Assembly: GCA_013297755.1 (NCBI GenBank)
Contig: JAAFIH010000006.1
Span: 20,792 to 84,791 of the forward strand
From: Cytophagales bacterium
Lineage (GTDB): Bacteria > Bacteroidota > Bacteroidia > Cytophagales > UBA9547
DNA length: 64,000 nucleotides
Reading direction: 5' to 3'
Under the pieces are notes generated by a model. It was not told the origin of the DNA and made no database searches. It worked only from the letters and a program-made list of their open reading frames with translations. Every line of letters starts with the position of its first letter. The first letter of the stretch is position 1. This document shows, one piece after another, positions 17,562 to 26,057 of this stretch. Made by a program: the position numbers and the translations under genes.

Positions 17562-17944
17562 ATAAGGATGACTTAATAAAAATTGTTTTATCAAAAGCAG
17601 ATGATTCTTTAAAAGCTGCTAATTTCTTATACAATCAAAAATTGTTTGGGTCGAGTATTTCAGAGTCATATTATGCCATGTATTATTTGGCTCAATCTTG
17701 TTTGTATTCAATAGATATTACCTTTAAAACCCATTCGGCTGTTATTTCTGCATTCTCAAAAAACTTTGTTAAAGAAGGTTTGATATCCTTGCAATCAGGA
17801 CGCAGATTATCAAAAGCATTTGAGGAAAGAATAAAAAGCGATTATGAATTTACACATCAACCAACTAAAGAAAAAGCTAATGATCTGTTAAATTACGCAT
17901 CAGAACTGTCCATTGAAGTTAAAAAATTATTATTAAAATCATGA
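17558..17944 (+). CDS. HEPN-domain protein of an MNT/HEPN module
   Basis: A 128-residue all-helical HEPN protein of the HI0074/PF05168-like type: KADDSLKAANFLYN at the N-terminus, SISESYYAMYYLAQ, FKTHSAVISAF and RIKSDYEF near the C-terminus. The RX4-6H catalytic signature of ribonuclease HEPN toxins is not clear here, only R...H with a longer gap, so toxicity is uncertain. It overlaps the MNT gene by 4 bases. Its stop codon TGA overlaps the ATG of a pruA-like 5' fragment (17941), suggesting the module once abutted an intact copy. Confidence 0.78.
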   Translation: MNKDDLIKIVLSKADDSLKAANFLYNQKLFGSSISESYYAMYYLAQSCLYSIDITFKTHSAVISAFSKNFVKEGLISLQSGRRLSKAFEERIKSDYEFTHQPTKEKANDLLNYASELSIEVKKLLLKS

Positions 17945-18005
17945 ACGGAATATTTAAAATACCATTTCCAGTAAACGAACCTAAGTTGCAATAAGCTCCT
18001 GGTTT
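17941..18005 (+). pseudogene. Orphan 5' fragment of pruA
   Basis: This 65-base piece reads MNGIFKIPFPVNEPKLQ, stop, APGF. It matches the first 22 codons of the real pruA at 20282 (MNGTFKIPFPINEPTLQFAPGS) with several substitutions and an in-frame stop. A shorter 22-base copy of the same start lies at 19919-19940. The fragments bracket the ATPase/DUF4276 pair and are best explained by duplication or recombination at the pruA 5' end. Confidence 0.8.
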
Positions 18006-18055
18006 CTAACCCGTGGTCTGTGGCACACAGAACACTTTTAAAAAAAATATTAATG
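18006..18055 (+). repeat. 50-bp direct repeat, copy 1 (left of the ATPase/DUF4276 pair)
   Basis: This 50-base block (begins CTAACCCGTGGTCTG, ends AATATTAATG) is repeated without mismatch at 19941-19990. The two copies flank the two-gene module 18108-19901 and each is preceded by a piece of the pruA 5' end. Confidence 0.85.
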
Positions 18056-18077
18056 TTCTGCGTGCCACAGACCATGG
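18011..18077. repeat. Near-perfect 23-bp inverted repeat (hairpin)
   Basis: CCGTGGTCTGTGGCACACAG at 18011 onward pairs with GTGCCACAGACCATGG ending at 18077; 21 of 23 positions match. The stem covers half of the 50-bp direct repeat. It stands 30 bases before the ATPase start, so it could terminate upstream transcription or be the end of a mobile unit. Confidence 0.6.
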
Positions 18078-18107
18078 AGAGAAATACCCTCAAACATACA
18101 ATCAAGT

Positions 18108-19316
18108 ATGAAAATAGAAAAACTTAGAATCAAAAATTTTAAAGTATTTCAAGACACAGAAATTAGAGACTTGCCAAATCTTTGTGTTTTTTTAGGAGCG
18201 AATGGCTCTGGGAAATCAACTTTATTTGATGTTTTTGGGTTTATGAGCGATGCTTTAAAAAGCAATGTAAAAATGGCATTAAACAAACGAGGTGGGTATA
18301 AGGAAGTCTATTCAAGAAATGGAGTTGGACCCATTGAATTTGAAATTAAATTCAGAAATCCTGAGATTAATGGCATAAAACAACCTTTAATTACTTATGA
18401 GTTGTCAATAGAGATTAAAGAAGGTACTCAAATTCCTGTGGTTTCTAAAGAGATACTGAGTTATAGACGTGGACAATATGGTAGACCTTTTCGTTTTTTA
18501 GAATTTACAAAAGGATCAGGTTTTGCTATTGTAAACGAAGAAGAGTTTGAACTTGAAAAACAAGAATTTATTGAAAAAAGAGAAGAACAAATTTTAGATG
18601 CTCCAGATATATTAGCACTTAAAGGCTTAGGACAATTTCAAAAATTTAAAGCAATAAATTCGTTCAGAAAGTTGTTAGAAAATTGGTATGTATCTAATTT
18701 TCAAATACAAGCTGCTCAAAATGTTGAAGATACAGGTCTTAGTGAACATTTATCTACAACTGGAAGCAATTTAGCACAAGTTACAAAATATATTTATGAA
18801 AATTATCCTTCAACTTTTCAATCTATATTAGATAAAATGAAGAAGAGAGTGCCAGGCATAGAAAAAGTAGAAGCTTCTGAAACTATTGATGGAAGAATAG
18901 TATTGCAGTTTCGAGATGGAAGTTTTAAAGACCCTTTTATTTCACGGTATGTTTCAGATGGTACAATAAAAATGTTTGCATATTTAATTTTACTAAACGA
19001 TCCGCAACCACATCCATTATTGTGCATAGAAGAGCCTGAGAATTATTTACATCCTGAATTATTAATTGAGTTAGCCGAAGAGTTTAGAGAATATGCAAAT
19101 AAAGGTGGTCAAGTATTTATTTCATCACACTCGCCTGATTTTGTAAATGCACTTCGACTGACAGAATTATTCTGGTTAAGTAAAGAAAATGGACATACAA
19201 ATATAAAAAGAGCCTCTGATGATGAGATGGTATCTAATCTTTTTAAAGAGGGTGAGCCATTAGGTTCAATTTGGAAACAGGGTTATTTGCTTGGTAGTGG
19301 ACCTAAAAAGTGGTAG
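18108..19316 (+). CDS. OLD/AAA_21-like ATPase of a two-gene defence-type module
   Basis: A 402-residue SMC/ABC-like AAA ATPase. Walker A is GANGSGKS at residues 30-37; the Walker B region is LLCIEEPENYLHPEL; SSHSPDF supplies the switch histidine. No nuclease or TOPRIM domain is fused to it. The next gene, a TOPRIM-like DUF4276 protein, starts on the base after its stop codon. ATPase plus TOPRIM effector is the architecture of OLD-like and PARIS-type anti-phage systems, although those use different effector families. Regulation is unknown. The pair is flanked by 50-bp direct repeats, which points to acquisition as a unit. Confidence 0.85.
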   Translation: MKIEKLRIKNFKVFQDTEIRDLPNLCVFLGANGSGKSTLFDVFGFMSDALKSNVKMALNKRGGYKEVYSRNGVGPIEFEIKFRNPEINGIKQPLITYELSIEIKEGTQIPVVSKEILSYRRGQYGRPFRFLEFTKGSGFAIVNEEEFELEKQEFIEKREEQILDAPDILALKGLGQFQKFKAINSFRKLLENWYVSNFQIQAAQNVEDTGLSEHLSTTGSNLAQVTKYIYENYPSTFQSILDKMKKRVPGIEKVEASETIDGRIVLQFRDGSFKDPFISRYVSDGTIKMFAYLILLNDPQPHPLLCIEEPENYLHPELLIELAEEFREYANKGGQVFISSHSPDFVNALRLTELFWLSKENGHTNIKRASDDEMVSNLFKEGEPLGSIWKQGYLLGSGPKKW

Positions 19317-19901
19317 ATGATGAATAGATTAGAAATTTTTGTAGAAGAGAAATCTATGGAAGAGTTTTTAAGGATTTTATTGCCAAAAATACTTTCCGAT
19401 AATTGGCGGTTAGATCATAATTATTTTATCAGAAGTTTTGAAGGTAAAAACAATTTGCAAAAATCATTACCAAAACAAGTTAGAGCTTTTTCGTATTACT
19501 CAGAAAAAATTGGTTTGGTTGTAGTCCAAGACCAAGATAGTGCAGATTGTAAAATACTAAAATCAAAGTTATCAAAATTAATTTTAGATAATAGCAACTT
19601 GCCACACATGATAAGAATTGTTTGTAAAGAATTAGAGTCGTGGTATTTAGGAGATTTGAGTGCTATAAACAAAGCATATTCAAGTTTTAAGTATGAAAAT
19701 TATCAAAATAAAGCTAAATTTAGAACTCCTGATTCACTAAACAATGTTTCTGAAGAATTAATAAAAATATTGCCAGAATTTCAAAAAGTTACAACAGCTA
19801 AAAAAATTGCTCCTTTTTTAGAAATTCATAACAACCGTTCTCAGAGTTTTAATCAGTTTGTGTCAGGAATATTAAAATTTACTTCTAATATAAAAACTTA
19901 A
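19317..19901 (+). CDS. DUF4276 (TOPRIM-like) protein paired with an ATPase
   Basis: A 194-residue protein of the DUF4276 type. It begins MMNRLEIFVEEKS, with the acidic residues expected of a TOPRIM first strand, and has VVVQDQDSADC, which supplies a DxD. KELESWYLGD, FRTPDSL and NNRSQSFNQF follow as conserved blocks. The E plus DxD layout suggests a metal-dependent nuclease effector. It begins directly after the ATPase stop and is surely co-expressed with it. Function as an effector triggered by phage is inference from comparable gene pairs. Confidence 0.75.
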   Translation: MMNRLEIFVEEKSMEEFLRILLPKILSDNWRLDHNYFIRSFEGKNNLQKSLPKQVRAFSYYSEKIGLVVVQDQDSADCKILKSKLSKLILDNSNLPHMIRIVCKELESWYLGDLSAINKAYSSFKYENYQNKAKFRTPDSLNNVSEELIKILPEFQKVTTAKKIAPFLEIHNNRSQSFNQFVSGILKFTSNIKT

Positions 19902-19918
19902 AAATATCTAATTAACTT

Positions 19919-19990
19919 ATGAACGGAACATTCAAAATACCTAACCCGTGGTCTGTGGCACACAGAACACTTTTAAAAAAAATATTAATG
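19919..19990 (+). repeat. pruA 5' mini-fragment (19919-19940) plus 50-bp direct repeat copy 2 (19941-19990)
   Basis: ATGAACGGAACATTCAAAAT matches the first bases of pruA (20282) and then runs straight into the exact second copy of the 50-bp block found at 18006-18055. The pairing of pruA fragment and 50-mer at both ends of the ATPase/DUF4276 pair marks the edges of the inserted or duplicated segment. Confidence 0.85.
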
Positions 19991-20281
19991 TAAAGCTAAT
20001 ATGTATACAACAGAACTTGTTAGGTTTTTTAAAAACAAAAACTTATTATTTAACTTTAAGAATTGGCATTAGGCATGGATATTTTGGTTTTATTTCTAAT
20101 ACAATTCCTAACAATTTCATAGTAAGATAATACGATTGTTTTTCAAAAAATTAAGAAAATAATTTGAATAATAAATGACAATTTTCGATAGCATTTACCT
20201 AATATTGCAATGTAATAAATAAAAGTAACAATCAAATTGTTTATTACAAAAATCATATTTATCTTAATTCATTTATATCCC
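19991..20281. other. Non-coding gap upstream of pruA
   Basis: AT-rich with no coding potential recognised. A 60-codon open frame at 19948-20130 begins inside the 50-bp repeat and resembles nothing. No clear promoter is seen; TATTGCAATG near 20203 is not a convincing match to TAnnTTTG. Confidence 0.6.
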
Positions 20282-21907
20282 ATGAACGGAACATTTAAAA
20301 TACCTTTTCCAATCAACGAGCCTACACTACAATTTGCTCCTGGTTCAAAAGAACGCACACAAATCATGGATGTGCTAAAAACCATGAAATCGTCTGAAGT
20401 GGAAGTGCCAATGTATATTGGCAAATCAACCATAAAAGAAGGAACGAAAAAGCGAATGTCGCCTCCACACGAACACGCCTATACACTTGGCCACTATTGG
20501 GAGGGTACCGAAAAACATGTATCACAAGCCATAGACGCAGCTTTAGCTATAAAAGAAAGCTGGGAATTGTTGCCTTGGGAACAAAAAGCAACTATCTTTA
20601 TGAAAATAGCAGACCTAGTTGCTGGTCCCTATCGCTACAAAATCAATGCTGCTACTATGCTTTGCCAGTCAAAAAATGTGTTTCAGGCAGAAATAGATGC
20701 AGCTTGCGAATTTGCCGATTTCATACGTTTTAATGTGTATTATGTAGACGAAATCTACAAATCGCAACCTATTGTAAACTCGGCTGCTATTTGGAATCGT
20801 ATGGAATATAGACCTTTAGAGGGTTTTGTATATGCTCTTACGCCTTTCAATTTTACAGCCATTGCTGCCAATTTGCCACTTGCTCCAGCCATGATGGGCA
20901 ATGTTGTGGTTTGGAAACCTTCTGACACTCAAGTATATTCTGCCAAAGTGATCATGGATATCCTAACAGAAGCTGGCTTGCCAGCTGGAGTTATCAATAT
21001 GGTGATGTGCGATGGACAAAAAGCTGGTGATGTTGTTTTTTCGCATCGTGATTTTGCAGGTATCCATTTTACGGGCAGCACAGCCGTTTTCAAAAGTGTT
21101 TGGAAATCAATATCCAACAACTTAGATAAGTACAAAAGTTACCCAAAAATCGTTGGCGAAACTGGTGGCAAAGATTTTATTTTTGCTCATCAATCTGCCG
21201 ATGTCGAAGTTTTAGTTGCTGCTCTTATTCGTGGTTCGTTTGAATTTCAAGGTCAAAAATGTTCGGCTTGTTCTAGGGCTTACGTTCCAAAATCGCTTTG
21301 GGACAAAACTTGGAAATTGATGGAATCTGAGCTTAAAACAATAAAAATAGGATCTACCGAAGATATGTCATGTTTTGTAAATGCTGTAATTGATGAAAAA
21401 TCGTTTACTAAAATCTCAGGATATATTGAAAAAGCGAGAGCATTACCAGAAAATAAAATCATTTTTGGCGGAAAATACGATAAATCTAAAGGCTATTTTG
21501 TAGATCCAACCGTTATTTTGACCACAAATCCACATTCGCTAACTATGGAAGAGGAAATTTTTGGTCCTGTTCTTACTATTTATGTGTATGAAGATGCCGA
21601 TTTTGAAAAAACTTTGACAATCGTTGATTCTACCTCAGAGTATGCTCTTACAGGTGCTGTAATTGCAAATGATAAAATGGTAATAGCAAAAATGACAGAA
21701 AAATTACGTAACAGTGCAGGTAATTTCTACATCAATGACAAATGTACGGGTGCAGTAGTTGGGCAACAGCCTTTTGGAGGAGCTCGTATGAGTGGCACAA
21801 ACGATAAATCTGGCTCGTTTTTGAACTTACTACGTTGGGTTTCGCCACGTACTATCAAAGAAAATCTAGTTCCTGTAAAAGATTATAGATATTCGTTTTT
21901 AAATTAA
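20282..21907 (+). CDS. pruA: L-glutamate gamma-semialdehyde dehydrogenase
   Basis: A 541-residue aldehyde dehydrogenase that oxidises glutamate-5-semialdehyde (from ornithine aminotransferase, or pyrroline-5-carboxylate) to glutamate. ATG 20282 is chosen because its first codons are those duplicated at 17941 and 19919 and match the family; the upstream in-frame TTG at 20237 adds a spurious hydrophobic stretch. Visible motifs are TPFNFTAIAANLPLAPAM, WKPSDTQVYSA, FTGSTAVFK, VGETGGKDF (Glu293), FQGQKCSACSR (catalytic Cys327), EEEIFGPVL and GGARMSGTNDK. No proline dehydrogenase domain is fused to it. With rocD it completes arginine carbon recovery as glutamate. Confidence 0.93.
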   Translation: MNGTFKIPFPINEPTLQFAPGSKERTQIMDVLKTMKSSEVEVPMYIGKSTIKEGTKKRMSPPHEHAYTLGHYWEGTEKHVSQAIDAALAIKESWELLPWEQKATIFMKIADLVAGPYRYKINAATMLCQSKNVFQAEIDAACEFADFIRFNVYYVDEIYKSQPIVNSAAIWNRMEYRPLEGFVYALTPFNFTAIAANLPLAPAMMGNVVVWKPSDTQVYSAKVIMDILTEAGLPAGVINMVMCDGQKAGDVVFSHRDFAGIHFTGSTAVFKSVWKSISNNLDKYKSYPKIVGETGGKDFIFAHQSADVEVLVAALIRGSFEFQGQKCSACSRAYVPKSLWDKTWKLMESELKTIKIGSTEDMSCFVNAVIDEKSFTKISGYIEKARALPENKIIFGGKYDKSKGYFVDPTVILTTNPHSLTMEEEIFGPVLTIYVYEDADFEKTLTIVDSTSEYALTGAVIANDKMVIAKMTEKLRNSAGNFYINDKCTGAVVGQQPFGGARMSGTNDKSGSFLNLLRWVSPRTIKENLVPVKDYRYSFLN

Positions 21908-21920
21908 ATTGACAAATCTT

Positions 21921-21955
21921 AAAAACTTGACAACTTTAAAACTTGTCAAGTTTTT
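21921..21955 (+). terminator. Intrinsic terminator after pruA
   Basis: AAAAACTTGACAA at 21921-21933 pairs exactly with TTGTCAAGTTTTT at 21943-21955 around a 9-base loop, 13 bases after the pruA stop, and ends in a T run. This suggests rocD and the toxin-antitoxin pair are transcribed separately from pruA. Confidence 0.65.
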
Positions 21956-21986
21956 GTAACATTTGAAATAATTAAAATTTAAAAAT

Positions 21987-22241
21987 ATGATAACAGTTAC
22001 AGTAGGAGAGTTTAAAGCAAATTTTTCAAAATATTATATAAAAGCTGAAAATGGCGAAAAAATTGCTGTTTCGTATGGTAAGAAAAAAGAAATTGTAGGT
22101 ATGTTAGTTCCAATGGAAAAATCAGAAGTGTGTAAAAAGATAAAATTAGGAACTTTAAGAGAAAAAGGTGGCATTTTGTCTATAATGCCAGATTTTGAAA
22201 TCTCTGATGAGGAATTATTGGGTAAAAAATTATACGATTAA
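21987..22241 (+). CDS. Phd/YefM-like antitoxin
   Basis: An 84-residue protein starting MITVTVGEFKANFSKY followed by AENGEKIAVSYGKK, the usual DNA-binding fold start of type II antitoxins of the Phd/YefM family. It overlaps the PIN toxin gene (stop TAA, next ATG sharing a base), as expected for a toxin-antitoxin operon that represses itself. It sits between pruA and rocD and plays no metabolic role. Confidence 0.82.
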   Translation: MITVTVGEFKANFSKYYIKAENGEKIAVSYGKKKEIVGMLVPMEKSEVCKKIKLGTLREKGGILSIMPDFEISDEELLGKKLYD

Positions 22242-22639
22242 TGAAGCATCTTTTAGACACACATACTATATTATGGGCTTTGTTTAAGCCAGAAAAGCTG
22301 CCAAAATCTCATAAATTAATTATTGAAAACAATATAAAAGAATGCTGTGTAAGCACAATTACTTTTATAGAAATATCAATTAAATATGGATTAGGGAAAT
22401 TAAATTTTGGAATATTAACTCCCAAGGATGTTTATGAGGAATTAGTCAAATTAGGTTTTAGTATAATAGAATTAAAATCCTACGATATGCTTGATTTTCA
22501 TACTTTAACTCAAACTACCCACAAAGACCCATTCGACCGAATGTTAGTTTGGCAAGCCATTAAAAACAACCTAACACTATTAAGCAAAGACTCAAAATTA
22601 GAAGTATACAAACCTTATGGTTTAAAAATAGAAACTTAA
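22241..22639 (+). CDS. PIN-domain (VapC-like) toxin
   Basis: A 132-residue PIN-domain ribonuclease toxin. The acidic active-site residues can be seen in LLDTHTILWALF (first Asp), STITFIEISIKYGLGKL (Glu), and HKDPFDRMLVWQA (Asp pair), ending LLSKDSKLEVY. This matches the VapC/PIN family cognate to Phd-type antitoxins. The gene overlaps its antitoxin and ends 16 bases before rocD, so the pair was inserted tightly between catabolic genes. Confidence 0.85.
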   Translation: MKHLLDTHTILWALFKPEKLPKSHKLIIENNIKECCVSTITFIEISIKYGLGKLNFGILTPKDVYEELVKLGFSIIELKSYDMLDFHTLTQTTHKDPFDRMLVWQAIKNNLTLLSKDSKLEVYKPYGLKIET

Positions 22640-22655
22640 TATAACCTAAATCAAT

Positions 22656-23879
22656 ATGAAAAACTCAAAAAAATATATCGACCTCGAAGACCAATTTGGT
22701 GCCCACAATTATCATCCCATTCCTGTTGTGTTAGAAAAAGGCTTAGGTGCCGAAGTTTGGGATGTGGATGGAAAAAAATATTTCGACTTCCTTTCAGCCT
22801 ATAGTGCTGTCAATCAGGGGCATTGCCATCCAAAAATCATAAAAGCCCTTGTAGACCAAGCTCAAAAACTTACGCTTACTTCTCGAGCATTTCACAATAA
22901 TTTACTTGGCGATTACGAAAAATTTATAACCGAATATTTTGGTTACGACCGTGTATTGCCCATGAATACAGGCGTAGAAGGTGGTGAAACTGCCATAAAA
23001 CTTTGCAGAAAATGGGCATATAAAATCAAAAAAGTGCCAAACAATCAAGCTAAAATTATTTTTGTAGAAGGCAATTTTTGGGGCAGAACCCTGGCTGCCA
23101 TTTCTTCGTCCACAGACCCAAGTAGCACTACAGACTTTGGCCCTTTTATGCCTGGTTACCAAATCATTCCTTATGACGATATTCCTGCTTTAGAAAAAGC
23201 TTTGGAAGATCCCCATGTGGCAGGTTTTATGCTCGAACCCATTCAAGGCGAAGCAGGTGTAAAAATACCTAAAGATGGTTATCTAAAAAAAGCGTATGAT
23301 TTGTGCAAAGCCAAAAACGTACTTTTCATTGCCGATGAAGTGCAAACAGGTATTGGCAGAACTGGCAAACTCTTGGCTTGCGACTATGAAAATGTAAAAC
23401 CAGATATTTTAATCTTAGGAAAAGCCCTTTCAGGTGGTGTGTTGCCAGTTTCGTGCGTACTTACGAGCCACGAAATCATGCTAACCATAAAACCAGGCGA
23501 ACATGGCTCTACTTTTGGAGGAAATCCATTGGCTTGTGCAGTTGCTATGGAAGCTCTAAACGTATTAAAAAACGAAAAAATGATTGAAAACGCAATCGAA
23601 ATGGGAGAATTGTTGCGTTCTGAGCTTAATAAACTTAAATTGAAATACGATTTTGTAGAAATTGTAAGAGGCAGAGGTTTATTAAATGCTATTGTCATCA
23701 AAGAATCTGACAAAATAAATGCTTGGGATATATGTATGGAATTTGCAAAAAACGGACTGCTTGCAAAACCTACTCATGGAAATATTATACGTTTTGCTCC
23801 ACCACTGGTCTTAAATCAAACCCAATTATTAGAAAGTATAGCAATTATTGAAAAATCTCTCTCAAAATTTGCATCTTAA
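22656..23879 (+). CDS. rocD: Ornithine aminotransferase
   Basis: A 407-residue class III PLP aminotransferase that moves the delta-amino group of ornithine to 2-oxoglutarate, giving glutamate-5-semialdehyde. It has the ornithine aminotransferase opening [25 protein letters not shown]-like [38 protein letters not shown] and the PLP lysine in [10 protein letters not shown] (Lys256), then [14 protein letters not shown]. Length is standard. Product feeds pruA 0.75 kb upstream. It is the last enzyme of the proposed cyanophycin pathway and is followed by a strong terminator. Confidence 0.94.
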   Translation: MKNSKKYIDLEDQFGAHNYHPIPVVLEKGLGAEVWDVDGKKYFDFLSAYSAVNQGHCHPKIIKALVDQAQKLTLTSRAFHNNLLGDYEKFITEYFGYDRVLPMNTGVEGGETAIKLCRKWAYKIKKVPNNQAKIIFVEGNFWGRTLAAISSSTDPSSTTDFGPFMPGYQIIPYDDIPALEKALEDPHVAGFMLEPIQGEAGVKIPKDGYLKKAYDLCKAKNVLFIADEVQTGIGRTGKLLACDYENVKPDILILGKALSGGVLPVSCVLTSHEIMLTIKPGEHGSTFGGNPLACAVAMEALNVLKNEKMIENAIEMGELLRSELNKLKLKYDFVEIVRGRGLLNAIVIKESDKINAWDICMEFAKNGLLAKPTHGNIIRFAPPLVLNQTQLLESIAIIEKSLSKFAS

Positions 23880-24021
23880 ATTCAAAAATTGTATTTTGTA
23901 GAAAAGTAATAAAAAAATACAATACTTGTATCAAGGCTTAAAATAGGTTTTGAAAGATACTAAAAATAAAGCCTTATTTGAGAGCTAAAATTGTATTTTT
24001 TTTAGAATTAAATTTGTTTTT

Positions 24022-24055
24022 AAAAGTTCAAAAAAATACAATTTTTTGAACTTTT
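24022..24055 (+). terminator. Intrinsic terminator after rocD
   Basis: AAAAGTTCAAAAAA at 24022-24035 pairs exactly with TTTTTTGAACTTTT at 24042-24055, followed by more T. It lies about 145 bases after rocD and 29 bases before the next ATG, and marks the end of the cyanophycin locus. Confidence 0.6.
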
Positions 24056-24083
24056 TTTACCTACCTATTAAAATATCAATGAA

Positions 24084-26057
24084 ATGAAATATCTACCCTC
24101 AAAATTAAATACAATAAAATTTAAGTTATCGTTTGCAATAGGTGTTTTAACTTGTATTTTTTCATTTTTTTTGATTGGATATTTTTATTACACCTTTAAA
24201 TCAAATATTCTGGCATCGAGTATTGCCAACACTCAACTTACAGCCAAAGAGTGTGCTTCTAAAATTCAAAACGATTTTAATAAAGATATTTTAATAGCAC
24301 GAAATTTGGCTTTAATTTTCAAAGAAGCCCAGTTACAAAGCAAAGAAGTAAACCTTGATCGTGAAACTTTAAAGCAAATACTCAAAGCCACACTCAAGGG
24401 CAATCCTTCACTTTTAGGAATTTACTCAGCTTGGGAACCCAATGCTTTTGACGCTAAAGACGAATTATACAAAAACGAAGACCCAAGAAACAAAACAGGT
24501 GTTTTGGTACCCTACTACTATTTTGATGAAAAAAAGAATATACAATACGAAGCCTTAATTTATTACAAAGATATTAACAAAGGTCAGTATTTTTTGATAC
24601 CTCAAAGAACCAAAAAAGAAGTTGCCATAGAACCTATGATGTATAAAGTTGGTGATTATGATATGTATTTGATGACAATGTCTGTGCCTATTATAGGAAA
24701 AAATAACCAATTTTTGGGGGTTGTAGGTGTAGATATAAACGTAACAAATATCCAAAAAACGATACTCAATACCAATAATTTCGACAAAAAAGTAAGTATT
24801 GCTTTGGTTTCAAACAAAGGCCTCATTGTGGCATCTAGCACAAACAATGAATTTATTGGCGAAAACCTCAAAGACATAAATAAAAGTCTTTTTAAATCCA
24901 TACAATCCAACACACTTAATTTCCAAGAAAACGAAAATTTATATACCATAGTTCCTATAAAAATTGGCAATACTGATGAGCCTTGGCATATTATTGTGTC
25001 GTTTCCTATGTCGATATTACATGATTCTGTTTATTACGAAATTATAAATTTATTACTAATATCGGCATTGTTTGTTTTTTTGCTTATCATTTTTACGACC
25101 CAGTCAATTGCACATTTTTTGAAACCAATGACCAATACAACCAAAGCAGCACAAGCTTTGGCCGTGGGCAATACCAATTTCGATTCGTTTGAAAACTCTT
25201 CAAATGAAATAAAATTACTAAACGATGCTTTTGATAGCGTAGTTTCGGCCCATATAGACATTACTAAAGTGTGCGAAGCAGTAGCTCTTGGCGATTATAG
25301 CATAAAGGCGATTATAAAAAGCGAAAATGATTTATTGAGTAAATCAGTAAATAGCATGGTAGATAATTTAAAAAAATCCAAAGATCAAGAGTTGGCTCGT
25401 ATTTGGATAAACGAAGGCTTTACTGCTTTTTCTGAAATCTTACGTTCTAATGCTCCCCTCAACGACCTTACACATCAGGCTTTGCATTTTTTGATAAAAT
25501 ATGTAAAAATGGCTCAGGGTGGAATTTATCTTTTGCACGAAGACAAAAATGGTGGTTATTTAGAATTAAGTTCAGCTTACGCTTACGAACGAAAAAAATA
25601 CATAGAACGAAGAATCGAATTTGGTGAGGGCTTAATAGGCCAAGCCTTTCTCGAAAAAGAGACTATTTATATGACCCAAGTTCCCAAAGATTACATCAAA
25701 ATCACATCTGGATTAGGCGAAGCCCTACCAACAGTACTATTAATAATGCCATTGCAGAACAACAATACATCTGAAGGCATCCTTGAATTGGCATCTTTTG
25801 ACGAGTTAGAGCCTCATAAATTAGATTTTTTGCATAAATGTGCCAAAGACCTGGCCGTAGTTGTAGGCAATGTTCGTAGTGTAGACCTTACCGCTCAGTT
25901 GCTCAAAGAAACCACCGAACAATCGCAAATGGTAAAATTACAAGAAGAAGAAATGCGTCAGAATTTGGAAGAGTTGCACGCCACCCAAGAACACATGAAT
26001 CGTAGAGAACAAGATTATATCAAAAAAATAGAAGAATTGATGGAGAAAATAAAATAG
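24084..26057 (+). CDS. Cache-HAMP-like-GAF membrane sensor without an output domain
   Basis: A 657-residue protein with a transmembrane segment at about 13-36, a large extracytoplasmic dCache-like domain (about 45-315, with SLLGIYSAWEPNAFD and VPIIGKNNQFLGVVGVDI), a second membrane segment at about 318-342, a HAMP-like linker (about 345-440), a GAF domain (about 450-595) and a C-terminal Glu/Gln-rich coiled coil (about 600-657). No histidine kinase, cyclase or methyl-accepting signalling tip is present. Such proteins in Cytophaga-type genomes presumably pass the signal through the coiled coil to a partner. It directly follows the cyanophycin locus, and Cache domains often bind amino acids, so sensing of released Asp/Arg is possible but speculative. 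Confidence 0.8.
   Translation: MKYLPSKLNTIKFKLSFAIGVLTCIFSFFLIGYFYYTFKSNILASSIANTQLTAKECASKIQNDFNKDILIARNLALIFKEAQLQSKEVNLDRETLKQILKATLKGNPSLLGIYSAWEPNAFDAKDELYKNEDPRNKTGVLVPYYYFDEKKNIQYEALIYYKDINKGQYFLIPQRTKKEVAIEPMMYKVGDYDMYLMTMSVPIIGKNNQFLGVVGVDINVTNIQKTILNTNNFDKKVSIALVSNKGLIVASSTNNEFIGENLKDINKSLFKSIQSNTLNFQENENLYTIVPIKIGNTDEPWHIIVSFPMSILHDSVYYEIINLLLISALFVFLLIIFTTQSIAHFLKPMTNTTKAAQALAVGNTNFDSFENSSNEIKLLNDAFDSVVSAHIDITKVCEAVALGDYSIKAIIKSENDLLSKSVNSMVDNLKKSKDQELARIWINEGFTAFSEILRSNAPLNDLTHQALHFLIKYVKMAQGGIYLLHEDKNGGYLELSSAYAYERKKYIERRIEFGEGLIGQAFLEKETIYMTQVPKDYIKITSGLGEALPTVLLIMPLQNNNTSEGILELASFDELEPHKLDFLHKCAKDLAVVVGNVRSVDLTAQLLKETTEQSQMVKLQEEEMRQNLEELHATQEHMNRREQDYIKKIEELMEKIK

Noticed and set aside
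19948..20130. 60-codon open frame between the DUF4276 gene and pruA
   Set aside because: Begins inside the 50-bp repeat, no recognisable protein features.
20237..20281. Extended N-terminus of PruA from the TTG at 20237
   Set aside because: The duplicated fragments at 17941 and 19919 begin exactly at the ATG matching 20282, and the extra 15 residues are hydrophobic and unlike the family.
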